A stretch of 64,000 nt of DNA. Origin: Tanypteryx hageni (lineage: Eukaryota; Arthropoda; Insecta; Odonata; Petaluridae). Where the stretch lies: positions 52,635,870 through 52,699,869 of the forward strand of contig CM054117.1 in NCBI GenBank assembly GCA_028673005.1. Direction: 5' to 3'. The notes under the pieces are model-generated. The model was not told where the DNA came from. It searched no databases and was given only the letters and a program-made list of their open reading frames with translations. The first letter of the stretch is position 1; each line of letters opens with the position of its first letter. Made by a program: the position numbers and the translations under genes. Below are positions 1 through 10,319 of this stretch, piece by piece.

Positions 1-466
1 ATGTGTTGAAGGAGCAACGTTTTTGCATCAAGTTCTTTTGTAAACTTGGTAACACGGCCAAAGAAACCGACGAAAAGCTGCAACAAGCATTTGGAGAAAC
101 AGCGTTGAGTCAGTCCAAGATGTTTGAGTGGTATTTGCGCTTAAAAAATGGCCGCACTTCCGTCGACGACGCGAACAAACGACACTGTTGACCGTGTCAA
201 TGCTTTAATCTGTGAAAACCGACGTTTGACGATCAGTGAGATTGTTGATGAACTGAACATTTCATATGGAACATGTCAAGCGATACTGATGCAGGATCTT
301 GGGATTTAACGCGTTTTGGCAAAACTTGTTCCTTGCCTTCTCACGCAAGATCAGACGGAACAGCATGTGGCAGTGTGCTGCGAACTTAAGCAACGTGCCA
401 AAAATGATGCCAGCTTCTTGCCAAGCATTATCACTGGTGATGAATCGTGGATTTATGGGTACGTAG
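1..466 (+). pseudogene. Mariner (Tc1/mariner) transposase relic, 5' half, broken
   Basis: This stretch decodes, in three pieces, to the N-terminal half of a mariner transposase. Bases 3-191 give the first helix-turn-helix (KEQRFCIKFFCKLGN, then SKMFEWYLRLKNGRTSVDD). After a frame break, bases 190-309 give the second HTH (NRRLTISEIVDELNISYG, ending ILMQDLGI and a stop). Bases 317-465 give the linker and start of the catalytic domain (LLTQDQTEQHVAV, then IITGDESWIYGY, which carries the first catalytic Asp of the DDD triad). The rest of the catalytic domain is missing: after about base 466 the sequence flips into an inverted copy of the 5' end. A stop, a frame break and this truncation make it non-functional. 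The window starts inside the element, so its left TIR is not seen. Family assignment rests on these motifs and is secure; the subfamily is not determined. Confidence 0.88.
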
Positions 467-545
467 GTTTCTGGGGCCATGTTACCAAGTTTACAACAGA
501 ACTTGATGCAAAAACGTTGCTCCTTCAAAATCCATTTCGCACTAC
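467..545 (-). pseudogene. Inverted second copy of the mariner transposase N-terminus
   Basis: The reverse complement of about 467-538 repeats bases 6-68, with about 4 mismatches in 63, and encodes ILKEQRFCIKFCCKLGN on the minus strand. It abuts the truncated plus-strand transposase directly, giving a fold-back arrangement with roughly 400 bp between the arms. It is a rearranged transposon fragment and not a separate gene. Confidence 0.8.
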
Positions 546-1031
546 GTCGGACTGGAAAACACACTTGCACTGTTGAACAGCTCACTCACCACAGTTTCAT
601 ACTAACGCCTGCTCCTCTGGTATATCGCATCAGGAGATGTTGCCAAATCTCCGACATAGTTTTCACTTTGATGCATTTAGTAGTTACATTGTTAAAAATT
701 CTGTCCCGGATATGTTTGATCAGCCCTCGTAAGTTATGGAGTCTATTCAGAATATAAATAAACATTGCTACTTGTGATATACAGGAGGCAAAAAATTCAT
801 CATTGAAATTTTTTAACCTTGATCCTACAGATTTAAATTCCTCCCTGACAACAGCGCCTACATTTAAGTGTGTGCACTGCCAATAAAGGTTAATGCATGC
901 AGCTCAACAGCATTGACACAGAGAAGGCTAACATATTTTACTAAGAATTCAGTCCCATTGGTTGTCCCTTTTGGCTTAACACTTAGTTTTATTGTTCTGT
1001 GGTTCTTGATGGGAATAAATGATTACTTTAG
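546..1031. other. No gene recognised; AT-rich, probably intron
   Basis: Unique-looking AT-rich sequence between the mariner relic and the next exon. It ends in ACTTTAG, a usable 3' splice acceptor immediately before base 1032. The upstream pyrimidine tract is moderate. Confidence 0.4.
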
Positions 1032-1373
1032 ATGGCGAACTTTCAGCCCGGCCAGCCTGCGGGTGGCCCGAATCCTCAACAGCCTGGAACCGGTGCTCAG
1101 CCAGGCCAGGCAGGTCCTGGTGCTGGAGCAGGAGGTCCTGCAGCCGGACAGATGCCAACAGGACAAGCATACCAGCCATATGGGTATCCAGCTGCTGGGT
1201 ATTATGGTGGTGGTGGCCAGCCAGCCGGTGGACAACCAGGAGGACCTCAGGCTCAGCCGTACAGCTATCCTAACTATGGTGGCTACGGAGGCCAACCAGG
1301 AGGGCCAGAGAACCAGTGAGGCTACAGTACATTCTCTACCCCAAGAAAAGAGTGATGGGGAAGTTTCAGGACC
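1032..1373 (+). CDS. Exon encoding a Gly/Pro/Tyr/Gln-rich low-complexity tail; coding part ends 1319
   Basis: A GC-rich island in AT-rich surroundings. In one frame it codes for 95 residues starting MANFQPGQPAGG, rich in Gly, Pro, Gln and Ala, then YQPYGYPAAGYYGGGGQP, and ending QPGGPENQ with TGA at 1317-1319. An AG acceptor (TTTAG) precedes base 1032 and a strong GTAAGTA donor starts at 1374. The exon can therefore be the last coding exon of a protein whose earlier exons lie left of the window, with an intron in the 3'UTR, or an ATG-starting small protein; an in-frame TAG lies directly before the ATG. Pro/Gly/Tyr/Gln tails of this kind are common in RNA-binding and prion-like proteins, but I do not recognise the family. 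Regular codon usage and retained CpGs support real coding. The competing frame open from 868 through the donor is poorer in composition. Confidence 0.65.
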
Positions 1374-3943
1374 GTAAGTATACGTCAGTTTTAGATAAGC
1401 AAATGTTAAGGTTTAATATTAGCGAATGATATTGTCCACTATTTTTGATGTTGTGCTTATAGTTTTGGTAATGTCCTAAGTTAAAGAGGAAAGTCAAATA
1501 TAAAGCCTATACTTGGACTTGACCACCATCTAGGGTATTTACTTAGTATTTGAATCATTACTTGTAGTTTTTAAAATTGAATTTGCTGAATTTCTATTGT
1601 TTAAAAAATAAGTATTGTCTGGCATAACTGAAATTTTAAGTTTTAATCTGATAATTATTAACATGTATACATTGATTTTATGTTGATTTAGTAACTCCTT
1701 AATATGGCATTAAAGGGGCTCATACATGGTATTGTTATGTAGCTCCTATGTTTTTTGAAAGAATTATATTGGATTTGGTTGTGCCTCATCCCACTAATAG
1801 CTAGGTGACATACCGAAGCGATAGTGAGCAGGAGACTACTGCTCCTATTGCCATAATCACCTGCTTCATGCTGCACTTGTCAGTGCGACACAAAAGATGG
1901 CCTCCTAATCCATATTAGGAAGAGCCACTTTTACATGGTGAGTACTGTGAGAGGTGGTCAAGGTAAGAAGGGCATTTTTGTAGTTGTAAGATTTTCAACA
2001 CTGACCAAATTTTTCTTTCAGGATATTTTTTTTTGTTTTTTGAATGTATTTTGTGAGGGGACAGTGCACAAATACCATGTTTGTCTTTTTTCAGATATAT
2101 GCCCCCCATGTGGTTGAACCCCGATAAAGATTCTGCATCCAAATGAGTGAAACATTCTGTGTGATTCTGCATTGTAGATGTTCACAGGGAGATGAAACAA
2201 AAATATTTGTGTGTGTGATTTGTGTCTATGCTCACATTACTCTAGAAATAAGGTGTGTACTGATATTGAAAAGTAAACAATTAAAGAATGGTAGAAGGAA
2301 ATGTGAGAAAAAAAACTTATATGACAGATGGTGCCTCTTGTTACTTGCTGCTCGTTCATTTTAATGCTGTGGGGGAGAAGGTGCAGACATTATTTAAGTT
2401 GAAACGAGAACAAGATTGTTCCTTATTTGACAATTCCATATAAAACTGTAAAGACCAATAAATGGGATTCGAAGTTTTCACGACTCCTGCATTAACTAAA
2501 TATTTCAAATTCCTCTAAGCCTCCTTCCCCCACAGCTGTTTTTTCCCTCATCACTTAATCACACATACTAGGAAAGGTGAAGACTCAAAATCATAACATA
2601 GGATTTTTCATTCACAACTTTATCATTATACTTTACAAAGGTTTATAAGATGCAAATGTATGGCTTTTAATTTCATGTGCATGTAATATTTTGTTTTCTA
2701 TTAAATAACTGTGTAGGATTATAAATGTTTTAGTACATGTCAATAACCAGAATACGGAAATAAATGCAAGAGGAGTGAATGAGAAGATGTTATTGAGAAA
2801 AATGGATCCAGTTTGGTAAGGTGTATCGTTGTTACATTGGTATGTATCGGATATAGCTATGAGCTTTATACTTAGTCAAGCTCATTTCAGACTATACTTG
2901 AAGCCACTGGTCGTATTCTTAGCTGCATAAGGGTTCACCTTAAAGGTAGAACTGACCTTTCTGTTCATTTCTGCCATGAGTTTTTGTAATGTAGATAAAA
3001 TAGGATTTTTATTGATGGTGTTCAGATTTATTTTCCTATGTCCCTTCTTTTCCTGCCCATGAAGTCAATAGTTGGATTTTTTTGAAAAAGTATGTTAATA
3101 AGATCCCCGTTCAATTTATTATAGAACTTATACAAGTGAAGATAGTTGGTTTTGGTGATAAATTGATTTATTGATAAAATTTTTATTTTATATGAAACTG
3201 CATTCTTTATTATTGATGACATTTTTTGAGATGTTTGTGAAGAACGTCATGACTAAAAGCTAACTGCTGTATTCCTGCAACATTGTTCTTGTTTTTATTA
3301 ACTGCATTTGAAAAAGCTGAACAATTGGGCTGTGAAAATACAAAATGCAAGTTCAACAACAAGAAATATACACAAATTAGTACACTTTTACAAATACTGA
3401 GTTCAAAAGTTGAATTTAAAATGACTAACAAGGGTGAAGTTAACCATTTTTATGTGAAGTTTTTATTTCATGTTAAGGATCAATCATCAGATGAATACTT
3501 GGTTCAATGCTTATTTAGGTTTTATTAACAGAAGCGTTTTTTGTCTGTTGAAAGAATTAGCGATGTCACAAAAATATGGCATTATTTCTGAAGAGGATTA
3601 TCGAACAGTAGGAACGAACTTTGTCTCTGATGAAGGGAAGTCATTTTTAAATACTTGTTTTGAATTTTTTTTGTAATGGGAGTTACCTTTGGGATACATT
3701 TTTTGCTGGTTAAATGCCATTATGTTTTCAAGATTAAAGTCCACAGTTGTTAATTTGTTAAATTTGTCGATAATATCTTTCTGTTCATCATTGCATTTTC
3801 AGTCAACTTTAACACCTAATAAGTTATTCTGTTAAACTAATTGTGAATTAATGATACAATCTTTTATGTACATAATTGTTTGCCGTATAATTCCGAACAT
3901 TGCTGTTCTTTTTACACTGGCTCAAAAATTAATCATTAAAATA
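1374..3943. other. No gene recognised; AT-rich, CpG-poor, probable intron or 3' flank
   Basis: Starts with the GTAAGTA donor. No splice-bounded coding exon, RNA gene or transposon end was seen. Several AATAAA hexamers occur (for example 2457-2462), but they are expected at this base composition. CpG is rare throughout. Confidence 0.4.
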
Positions 3944-4763
3944 GGGTGACCAGATAAATTTTTCCACATATTATTAAGTCATTCACTACAATAAGACCCA
4001 GAAAATAATAGCATATGGAAAGTTGTGTGGAGGTTATTTAAGATTTTTATTAAGATTTAAGATTTTTTCACTTAAAATTTTAATGTTGTAGTTGATTGGA
4101 AATAATTGCAGCAGTTAAATATAGGTATTCTTGATGCCTATCATAGGCTTGAATCTTGAAAACATGAATTGGTGAAAGCAACTGAGACACTAGAAAAAAT
4201 CCTGTATTTCCAGCACGTAGCGGAAGCATCCACTAGTCACAAAAAGGCTGATTCATTTATGGCAAATGTATATTTGATGTTGGTCACACTTCGTCATTTC
4301 ATGAATGTCAGTTCAAAATAAATACCATGAGGAATATTTAGGGAGTATTTCAATTGAAGAGTCACAATATTCATGTACACCTTTGCACTTGGCAGTTTGA
4401 ATGTATGAAATTTGTGTGGCAGTGGTATCTGCCTGAAAGAAAAACTACCATAAAATATTATCACTTTTTGCAACATTGAAACTACATTCATTTCAAGTTG
4501 GTATGTAAATTAGCTAAGTTTCACATCATATAAGATCATCTATCAAAGGATGGGTACCCATGAATTAAAACTATCACTGTGCTACTCCTGTTATAATAAG
4601 GAGAACTGTTAACTGGCCTAAGGAAAAGATTGATAAATGCATGATGTTTGAAATCACGTTTTGCATGTAGGTAACTAAACCTCAATTAACTTTGTTACCT
4701 AATCTTCTAACTTGTTATATCAGAAGAATGTTAGGTAGAATCTATTATTATATCTGGTCACCC
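3944..4763. mobile_element. 820-bp non-autonomous TIR element, GGGTGACCAGATA ends, TA target duplication
   Basis: The two ends are inverted repeats. The left end reads GGGTGACCAGATAAATT and the right end, reverse-complemented, reads GGGTGACCAGATATAAT, which is 13 bp perfect. Both ends are flanked by TA (3942-3943 and 4764-4765), as expected for a Tc1/mariner-type duplication. The interior has no transposase. A smaller probable relative lies at 21093-21253. Superfamily placement from the TA duplication is an inference, because TA is frequent here. Confidence 0.7.
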
Positions 4764-7700
4764 TATCTATTATAAATTTTTTGTCAAAAACGGTTTGGTG
4801 TTGAAAATGGAAAAGTCAAGCATTTCACCTCATTGTTTTTATATGAGAGATGGGTATTTAAAGTCAGCTGCAACCTTGAATCAAAGTTAGGCAACTGTAC
4901 ATTCGGTTCTTCTGCAAAAATTGGTTTTGTAAACTCGTTCTTTGAGATGTTAAAAGATAATATCCCTTTTAATCAGAATTTCTGCAGTATTATATGGTTG
5001 TGGAAATAAAGATGTTGAGCTTAGCTTGTTTCTTTTATTTTATCAATTGGTACACAATTTTTCATGTTGCATATGAAAGCATTTGACAATAACCATATTA
5101 GATGTTTAATTTTACATGGTCATTTTTATCCATTTAAAGTCATCTTTGAAATTTGATGTTTTATTACCTTTGTGAAGGCATGCCAATATGGCTTTTTTAT
5201 TCTTCTATGCAAGATAATGTTAGGAACTGTTGATTGCACTTGTCAATCTGTTGCATCAGTTTGATCTTGGGCTGCTTGTTGGAGTGGTAATACTGGAAAA
5301 AATTGCAGGTGAAATAAATGCTTTTTCTGAATTTCCTGCTTCTTTTGATGTTCGGAAATATACGGTAAGTTAAAGGCCTACCAATTTTCAAATCGGTCCT
5401 CCGTAAAGGTTTTGAAAAATACTTCATTAGGGCATTAAAAGTGCTTGTTTCAGTAGTTGATCTCAAGTATTTGGGGATGATTTGTTGTCTATAGGTTATA
5501 TAGTCATTGGAGTTGCCAATTGTTTCATCATACAGTTATTCCTTTTTGAAAACAATTCTTAATTCTGAATAGATATTTGTTTGAATATTCAATTTTGTAT
5601 TTGTGAACAATTGCAATTAAGACCATATTTTTCATCAGTAATTTTTGTGAACACACATGGTTGTTGTTCTACTAACTCTTGTTACTCTTGGTTTTTGATC
5701 AATAGTTTGTGAGAATTTATTAACTATTAATCGATCTGATAGTAGTAATGTGTACTTATGAATCCCATGCCATAACATATAGTTATAAATGAAAAGTCGA
5801 AGGAATAATAATATATTGGTGCAACATACTGGGTTTGTTGTAAATAAATTGCCATAGTTTTTATGTACATCCCTTCTGAAAGGTCAACTTAAGTAGCTTA
5901 TATCCAGTAGTTAATGAAGCTGGTTGAAATTGCTCGAGCAGGACTCCTAAAAAAATCGCGTGATCTGAAGGAAGCACTTGGCATTTGTTAAATTAATCTC
6001 GAATCAATTTTAGTATGTTTTTAAACATTTCATCCAACAGAAGGTTAGCTTACCTCAGTTTACCATTAGATGTATGGGTGGGAAACTTGATGACAAATAA
6101 AGCCTGAAGAGGCTTCACTTAATAGCAGATGAAAATTCAGGAAATATATCTGTTGCAATTAGTAAATACCTTCATTTTTAAATGAGGTCAAAGATAACTT
6201 TATTAGCCTCGAACTTATAATTTTGCTTACTTAAAAAAACTACTAGGTTGTATAACTTGTACGAATTTGTGGAAGCAGTGTTATACCCAAGGTTAGGGGA
6301 AATGTAGATTATCAGGCTACGCTTAAATCAAGAAATCTGGTTCTAGTAGGTCACCACAATTTTGGAGATTGTTGTTTTACCATACAGGAAATTCTATTCG
6401 TATGATTGTAGCATATGCATGCTTTGTTATTGCAGATGTTTATAACAAATTTTTACATGACATTTTTTATAGATTTTTTGGCTTTAAATTATGTTAATTG
6501 GTGCTCTGTGTACCACTGTTACTTCCATGGCTAACATTAGTGTTTTTTTATTATTGACCTTATTACCATGAAGTGATTGATAACTTAGATGCATCTGGTA
6601 TGTTATTTGTATTGGGCTTGGGTGGGAACTGCTGATCCTGAGTCGACATTGGGAATTATATTACAGGCATTGATTCTAAATTTACATAGAAGATTAACAA
6701 GTGCCAATTTTGTTATATTTTGTTTCAGTAATTTGTAGTATCATTTATGAGATGCCAATTATGACGAGATGCCCTTGAGAATTTCAAAAATTGCTTATAT
6801 TGATAAACAATTTTGTGATGAATTTTCTTGTTATCCTTGAATAATCTAGGCCAGTTCATACTGTATATGCAATTAGGTATTTATGTCATGGGTTCTTTAT
6901 ATTGTTTTCTTAATAATTCCATTGCAAAACAGGTGTTGGATAATTAGTTTTATGAATGGCAGTGTTTGTATTGAATTTTATTTAAAAGAATTTTCATGCC
7001 AGTGTTTACTTTTATAATTGCATATTATTAATCTTTTAGTCTCCTTTCCTAAACTGCCTGGGGATGGTGGTGACAAATATGCACATCTAAGGATTCCAAA
7101 TTTCTTTTTAAGTTTACTCGTCAATATCTGAAACAAATTTTATCATCTTCAATATAAGCTAAGAATTGGAACTCTTTCATTTGTATGCTTGTAAATTAGG
7201 TATTTTTTCTTTTCTTTAGTTTTTATCCTTGCTTTGCTTTATGCTATGTATCCTTTACTTTCTTATTTGCCTTGTCTTCTCATAGTTAAATTCAATAACA
7301 GCTATTGAAATGCTATACTTTGATATGTAATTTTGATGAATGCATATGTTCATGTAGTTGACACTCATTATAATTGCATTTAGTCTGTGTGGCAGAGGTC
7401 ATCGTGAGGACACCAAATTCATCAAAATCTTGCTTTTTTTACATTTCATAGCCCATGCTGTGAGGATGGATCACCCATCATTTTCTCTGTACTGCAATTT
7501 TTTTTTAAAGATATGAATGATTGTGGTAGTTGGAATTTAATATCCACGTTTTGTCTACATAATTGCATTTTTTTACCTGGTGCACATTTACACAGACATT
7601 ATTTTTGACTTGATGTTGGCCTTTTTGTTAGTTTTAATTCTTTGTGGTCATGATTTAGGTTTAAAAAAATTCGGGGCTATAAATGAATTGCATGATTTGT

Positions 7701-10267
7701 TTTTCATGTCATTTCAGTGCTGCCTACTTATTGCACATATTTTACAATGCTTGTTGATTTCATGGATTTTTAAATTATTTCAGGTATGAAGTATTTTTTA
7801 TTATGGAAACCTCATTTACAAATTCAAGTGATCCATTTGTCTTTTGATTTCTGTGTAGGTTATTTTTTAAGCCGACTAAAAGAAAACTGATAAGATAGTA
7901 TTTCATGTTATGTCATTGTATTTGTGGTACACTGTTTCTGAATTTTTTGTGATTTTTTTTAAACTTTTACATTGCTAATTCCAATTCCCATTGTTAATGC
8001 GAGTCGTATAGCTTATGTCTGATTCTAACCACTAGTTGGAAAAGTAGCAGCATAGTTCTGATGTCTTTATTTTTATTATATTGTCATAATGGGTCCAAAT
8101 ATTAGGCATTTCAGGGATTATATTTATCTGTTTGATGCATTGTGGTAATGAATTTTAATTCATTAAGTCGAATTTTTTTGTGACTATTGAGATTAATGCT
8201 TGTGGTTTACAATTTTTCTGTGTGCTTATTTGATTTTTCGGCTGTGATTTTTGATAGTGGTATAGTGTCAAGATTTCTAAGTCGTTTAGTCGATTTGAAT
8301 TTGTGCTTATTGGTTATCTTGCGTTTTTTTACCGAAACAAAAGTGTTCTCCACAGATTTTGGTTACATTTGTCCCCCCTCTATAGGAATTATTTTCTTAT
8401 TCTATGACATGGTTTTTAACCTCAATGTAAATACCTGTTTAGCAGTATTTATCACCTTTTCCTTGAGCGAATTTATTTACATGACATGTTTTATTTGATG
8501 ATGCCTTTATCTTGTACATTTTTGAACTTAACATATTCCCTTTATTGTTGAATCTATCGAATTCTCGGGGTTGCTTTGAGCTAGATTTTCCAATGGACAT
8601 GCTCTCTCAAAAATGCATTTTTACTCGTTTTCAAACATGCCTTTTCCTATTTTGGAGCTTCAGCTCTAGAGCTGCTTGGATGGGGATGGATGAAGAGTGT
8701 TGTCAAATGGATACAGAACAGGTACGACATGGAGCTCCATTTCCCAGTATTTGAAGCGTTTTGACTTCCTATGTCTATGCAATGTCTCTCTCTATCTCTC
8801 CTTGTGCGAGTGTTATTTATTTACAACATTATCTTTTTGGGAAAATCTACAATGAATTGATATTCTATTGCTCTTCTGAAATGCTATTTTCTGGTTAGTA
8901 GAGAGGATTGGGTTATCCCAATACTGTTACAATATATAGGTTGCTATCGGTAGTGTTTGATGGTTACGGCGCAACTTGTTTCTTGTATGTACTTAGTCAT
9001 TGTTAGGAATATGTTAGAATCACCCTTGCAAACAATTGATTTAAGCATTAGGTTGTCCTCAGATTCGCGTGGCATTTTCAACAATAGAAAAGTACTTGTT
9101 GGGTGATTTGTCCATTTCTTTTGGAGATGCAAAGTTTTTGCGCATATGAAATTGTTGCTATATTTGAAATTGAGTACATTTAGTTTGATAGTGAAATGTG
9201 GACTGTTTTAATTTGCATTTTAAAATGTGCCTCGATGTTATTTCCATATTTTGACATTTTTTTCTCTAGTTTTAAATTGGTATTTCTTGTTTTGAGTAAA
9301 TTTGTGTTGGATTTTTTAACTACGTTATATGAACCCTTTATGAATGTAATTATTTCATAATACATCATTTCCTAAAATTCTTTGAACCAACTACTAACCC
9401 CTGTGTTATTCTATTGCCATTAAATTTTCGAATCGTATATATCCTTACAGTGCATTTATTAGAGGTAGAAGTATCATGTTTATTCCCGATGCCTTGCATT
9501 ATTATTCTAAGCTTTATTGTATAATTCTTGTTTAAATTGAAAGAAATTTCATATTTAATAATGTCATTAATTTGTCTTTGCAATTCAGTTTCATTTCAAT
9601 TGTCAAATGTGTTTTTATGATATGCTCTTAGCTGATAGTCACAGTTCCAAAAAATTTGATTTTGCTTATTGAATGGCTAAATGTAACTATTTTAAATACT
9701 TCCCTTGGGGCAATGTATTTTCACCTGAGCAAAGAAGTTCAAGTGCATTTTAATTTTCAAAGTAAATATTAGTTCTCCATCATTTTATTGTTAGAGTTAA
9801 AAAAAGTCATTCCTTCATTCATAAATAACAACCTTCAACCTTTACCATTTTATTCTCATATTATTCATGAATTATCTTTTAATCATAGGCTTGAAGTTTT
9901 ACTCTTAAATAATGCTGCTTAATTAAACATGCCAATTTTTATAACCCCAGTTATAATATTTAGATAGAGGAATATATTCTTAAATTGCTATTTACTGAAG
10001 ATGGTTATGACAAGCATAAAAAGATATTTAAGTGATGTTTCTGTTATGATTAGACATTTTCTTGCAAAAATATTGCATCTCTTGAGAAGTTCTTTTTTTC
10101 AACATGAATGGCCTATAAATTTTTACCGTTGATGAAAGTTTTAGTTTAGGTTTATAATGAATTGTTCTACAGATATCTCGAATTCTTACCCGTTGTTCTC
10201 TCATGGCTTAAGTTTGATATGTACTGTAAACATTTATTTCTTTGGCTGACATTGAAATATTCTGCAG
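4764..10267. other. No gene recognised; T-rich, CpG-poor, probable intron
   Basis: Long AT-rich stretch, notably T-rich on the + strand from about 6.9 to 9.7 kb. That skew explains the hydrophobic open frames, such as the one at 8187-8498, without any gene. Two short GT/AG-bounded stretches (5311-5363 and 8670-8721) were considered and not accepted. The skew is compatible with transcription from the + strand. Confidence 0.4.
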
Positions 10268-10319
10268 ATCTGTTGAAGCACACTTCTCGTTGCATCCTGT
10301 TTGGACTGGCTAAGGAATG
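10268..10319 (+). other. Candidate 52-nt internal exon
   Basis: Bounded by a good acceptor (pyrimidine-rich, GGCTGAC branch-like motif about 25 nt upstream, then ATTCTGCAG) and a strong donor (GTGAGTG). Only one of the three frames is open (LLKHTSRCILFGLAKE). It could be a small coding exon or a UTR exon of the same + strand gene as 1032-1373. No family is recognised and no transcript evidence is available. Confidence 0.4.

Noticed and set aside
2457..2462. AATAAA as a poly(A) signal for the GP-rich exon
   Set aside because: The hexamer is frequent in this AT-rich region and no downstream GU-rich element stands out.
5311..5363. Open stretch between TTGCAG and GTAAGT (EINAFSEFPASFDVRKYT)
   Set aside because: Short, AT-rich, and a minus-strand frame is equally open there. 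Paired AG/GT around 50 bp is not rare at this composition.
8187..8498. Hydrophobic 103-codon frame resembling a membrane protein
   Set aside because: Explained by T-rich sequence; no splice sites and no family motif.
8670..8721. AG/GT-bounded stretch coding AAWMGMDEECCQMDTEQ
   Set aside because: Weak acceptor, no CpG retention, no neighbour exon to join.
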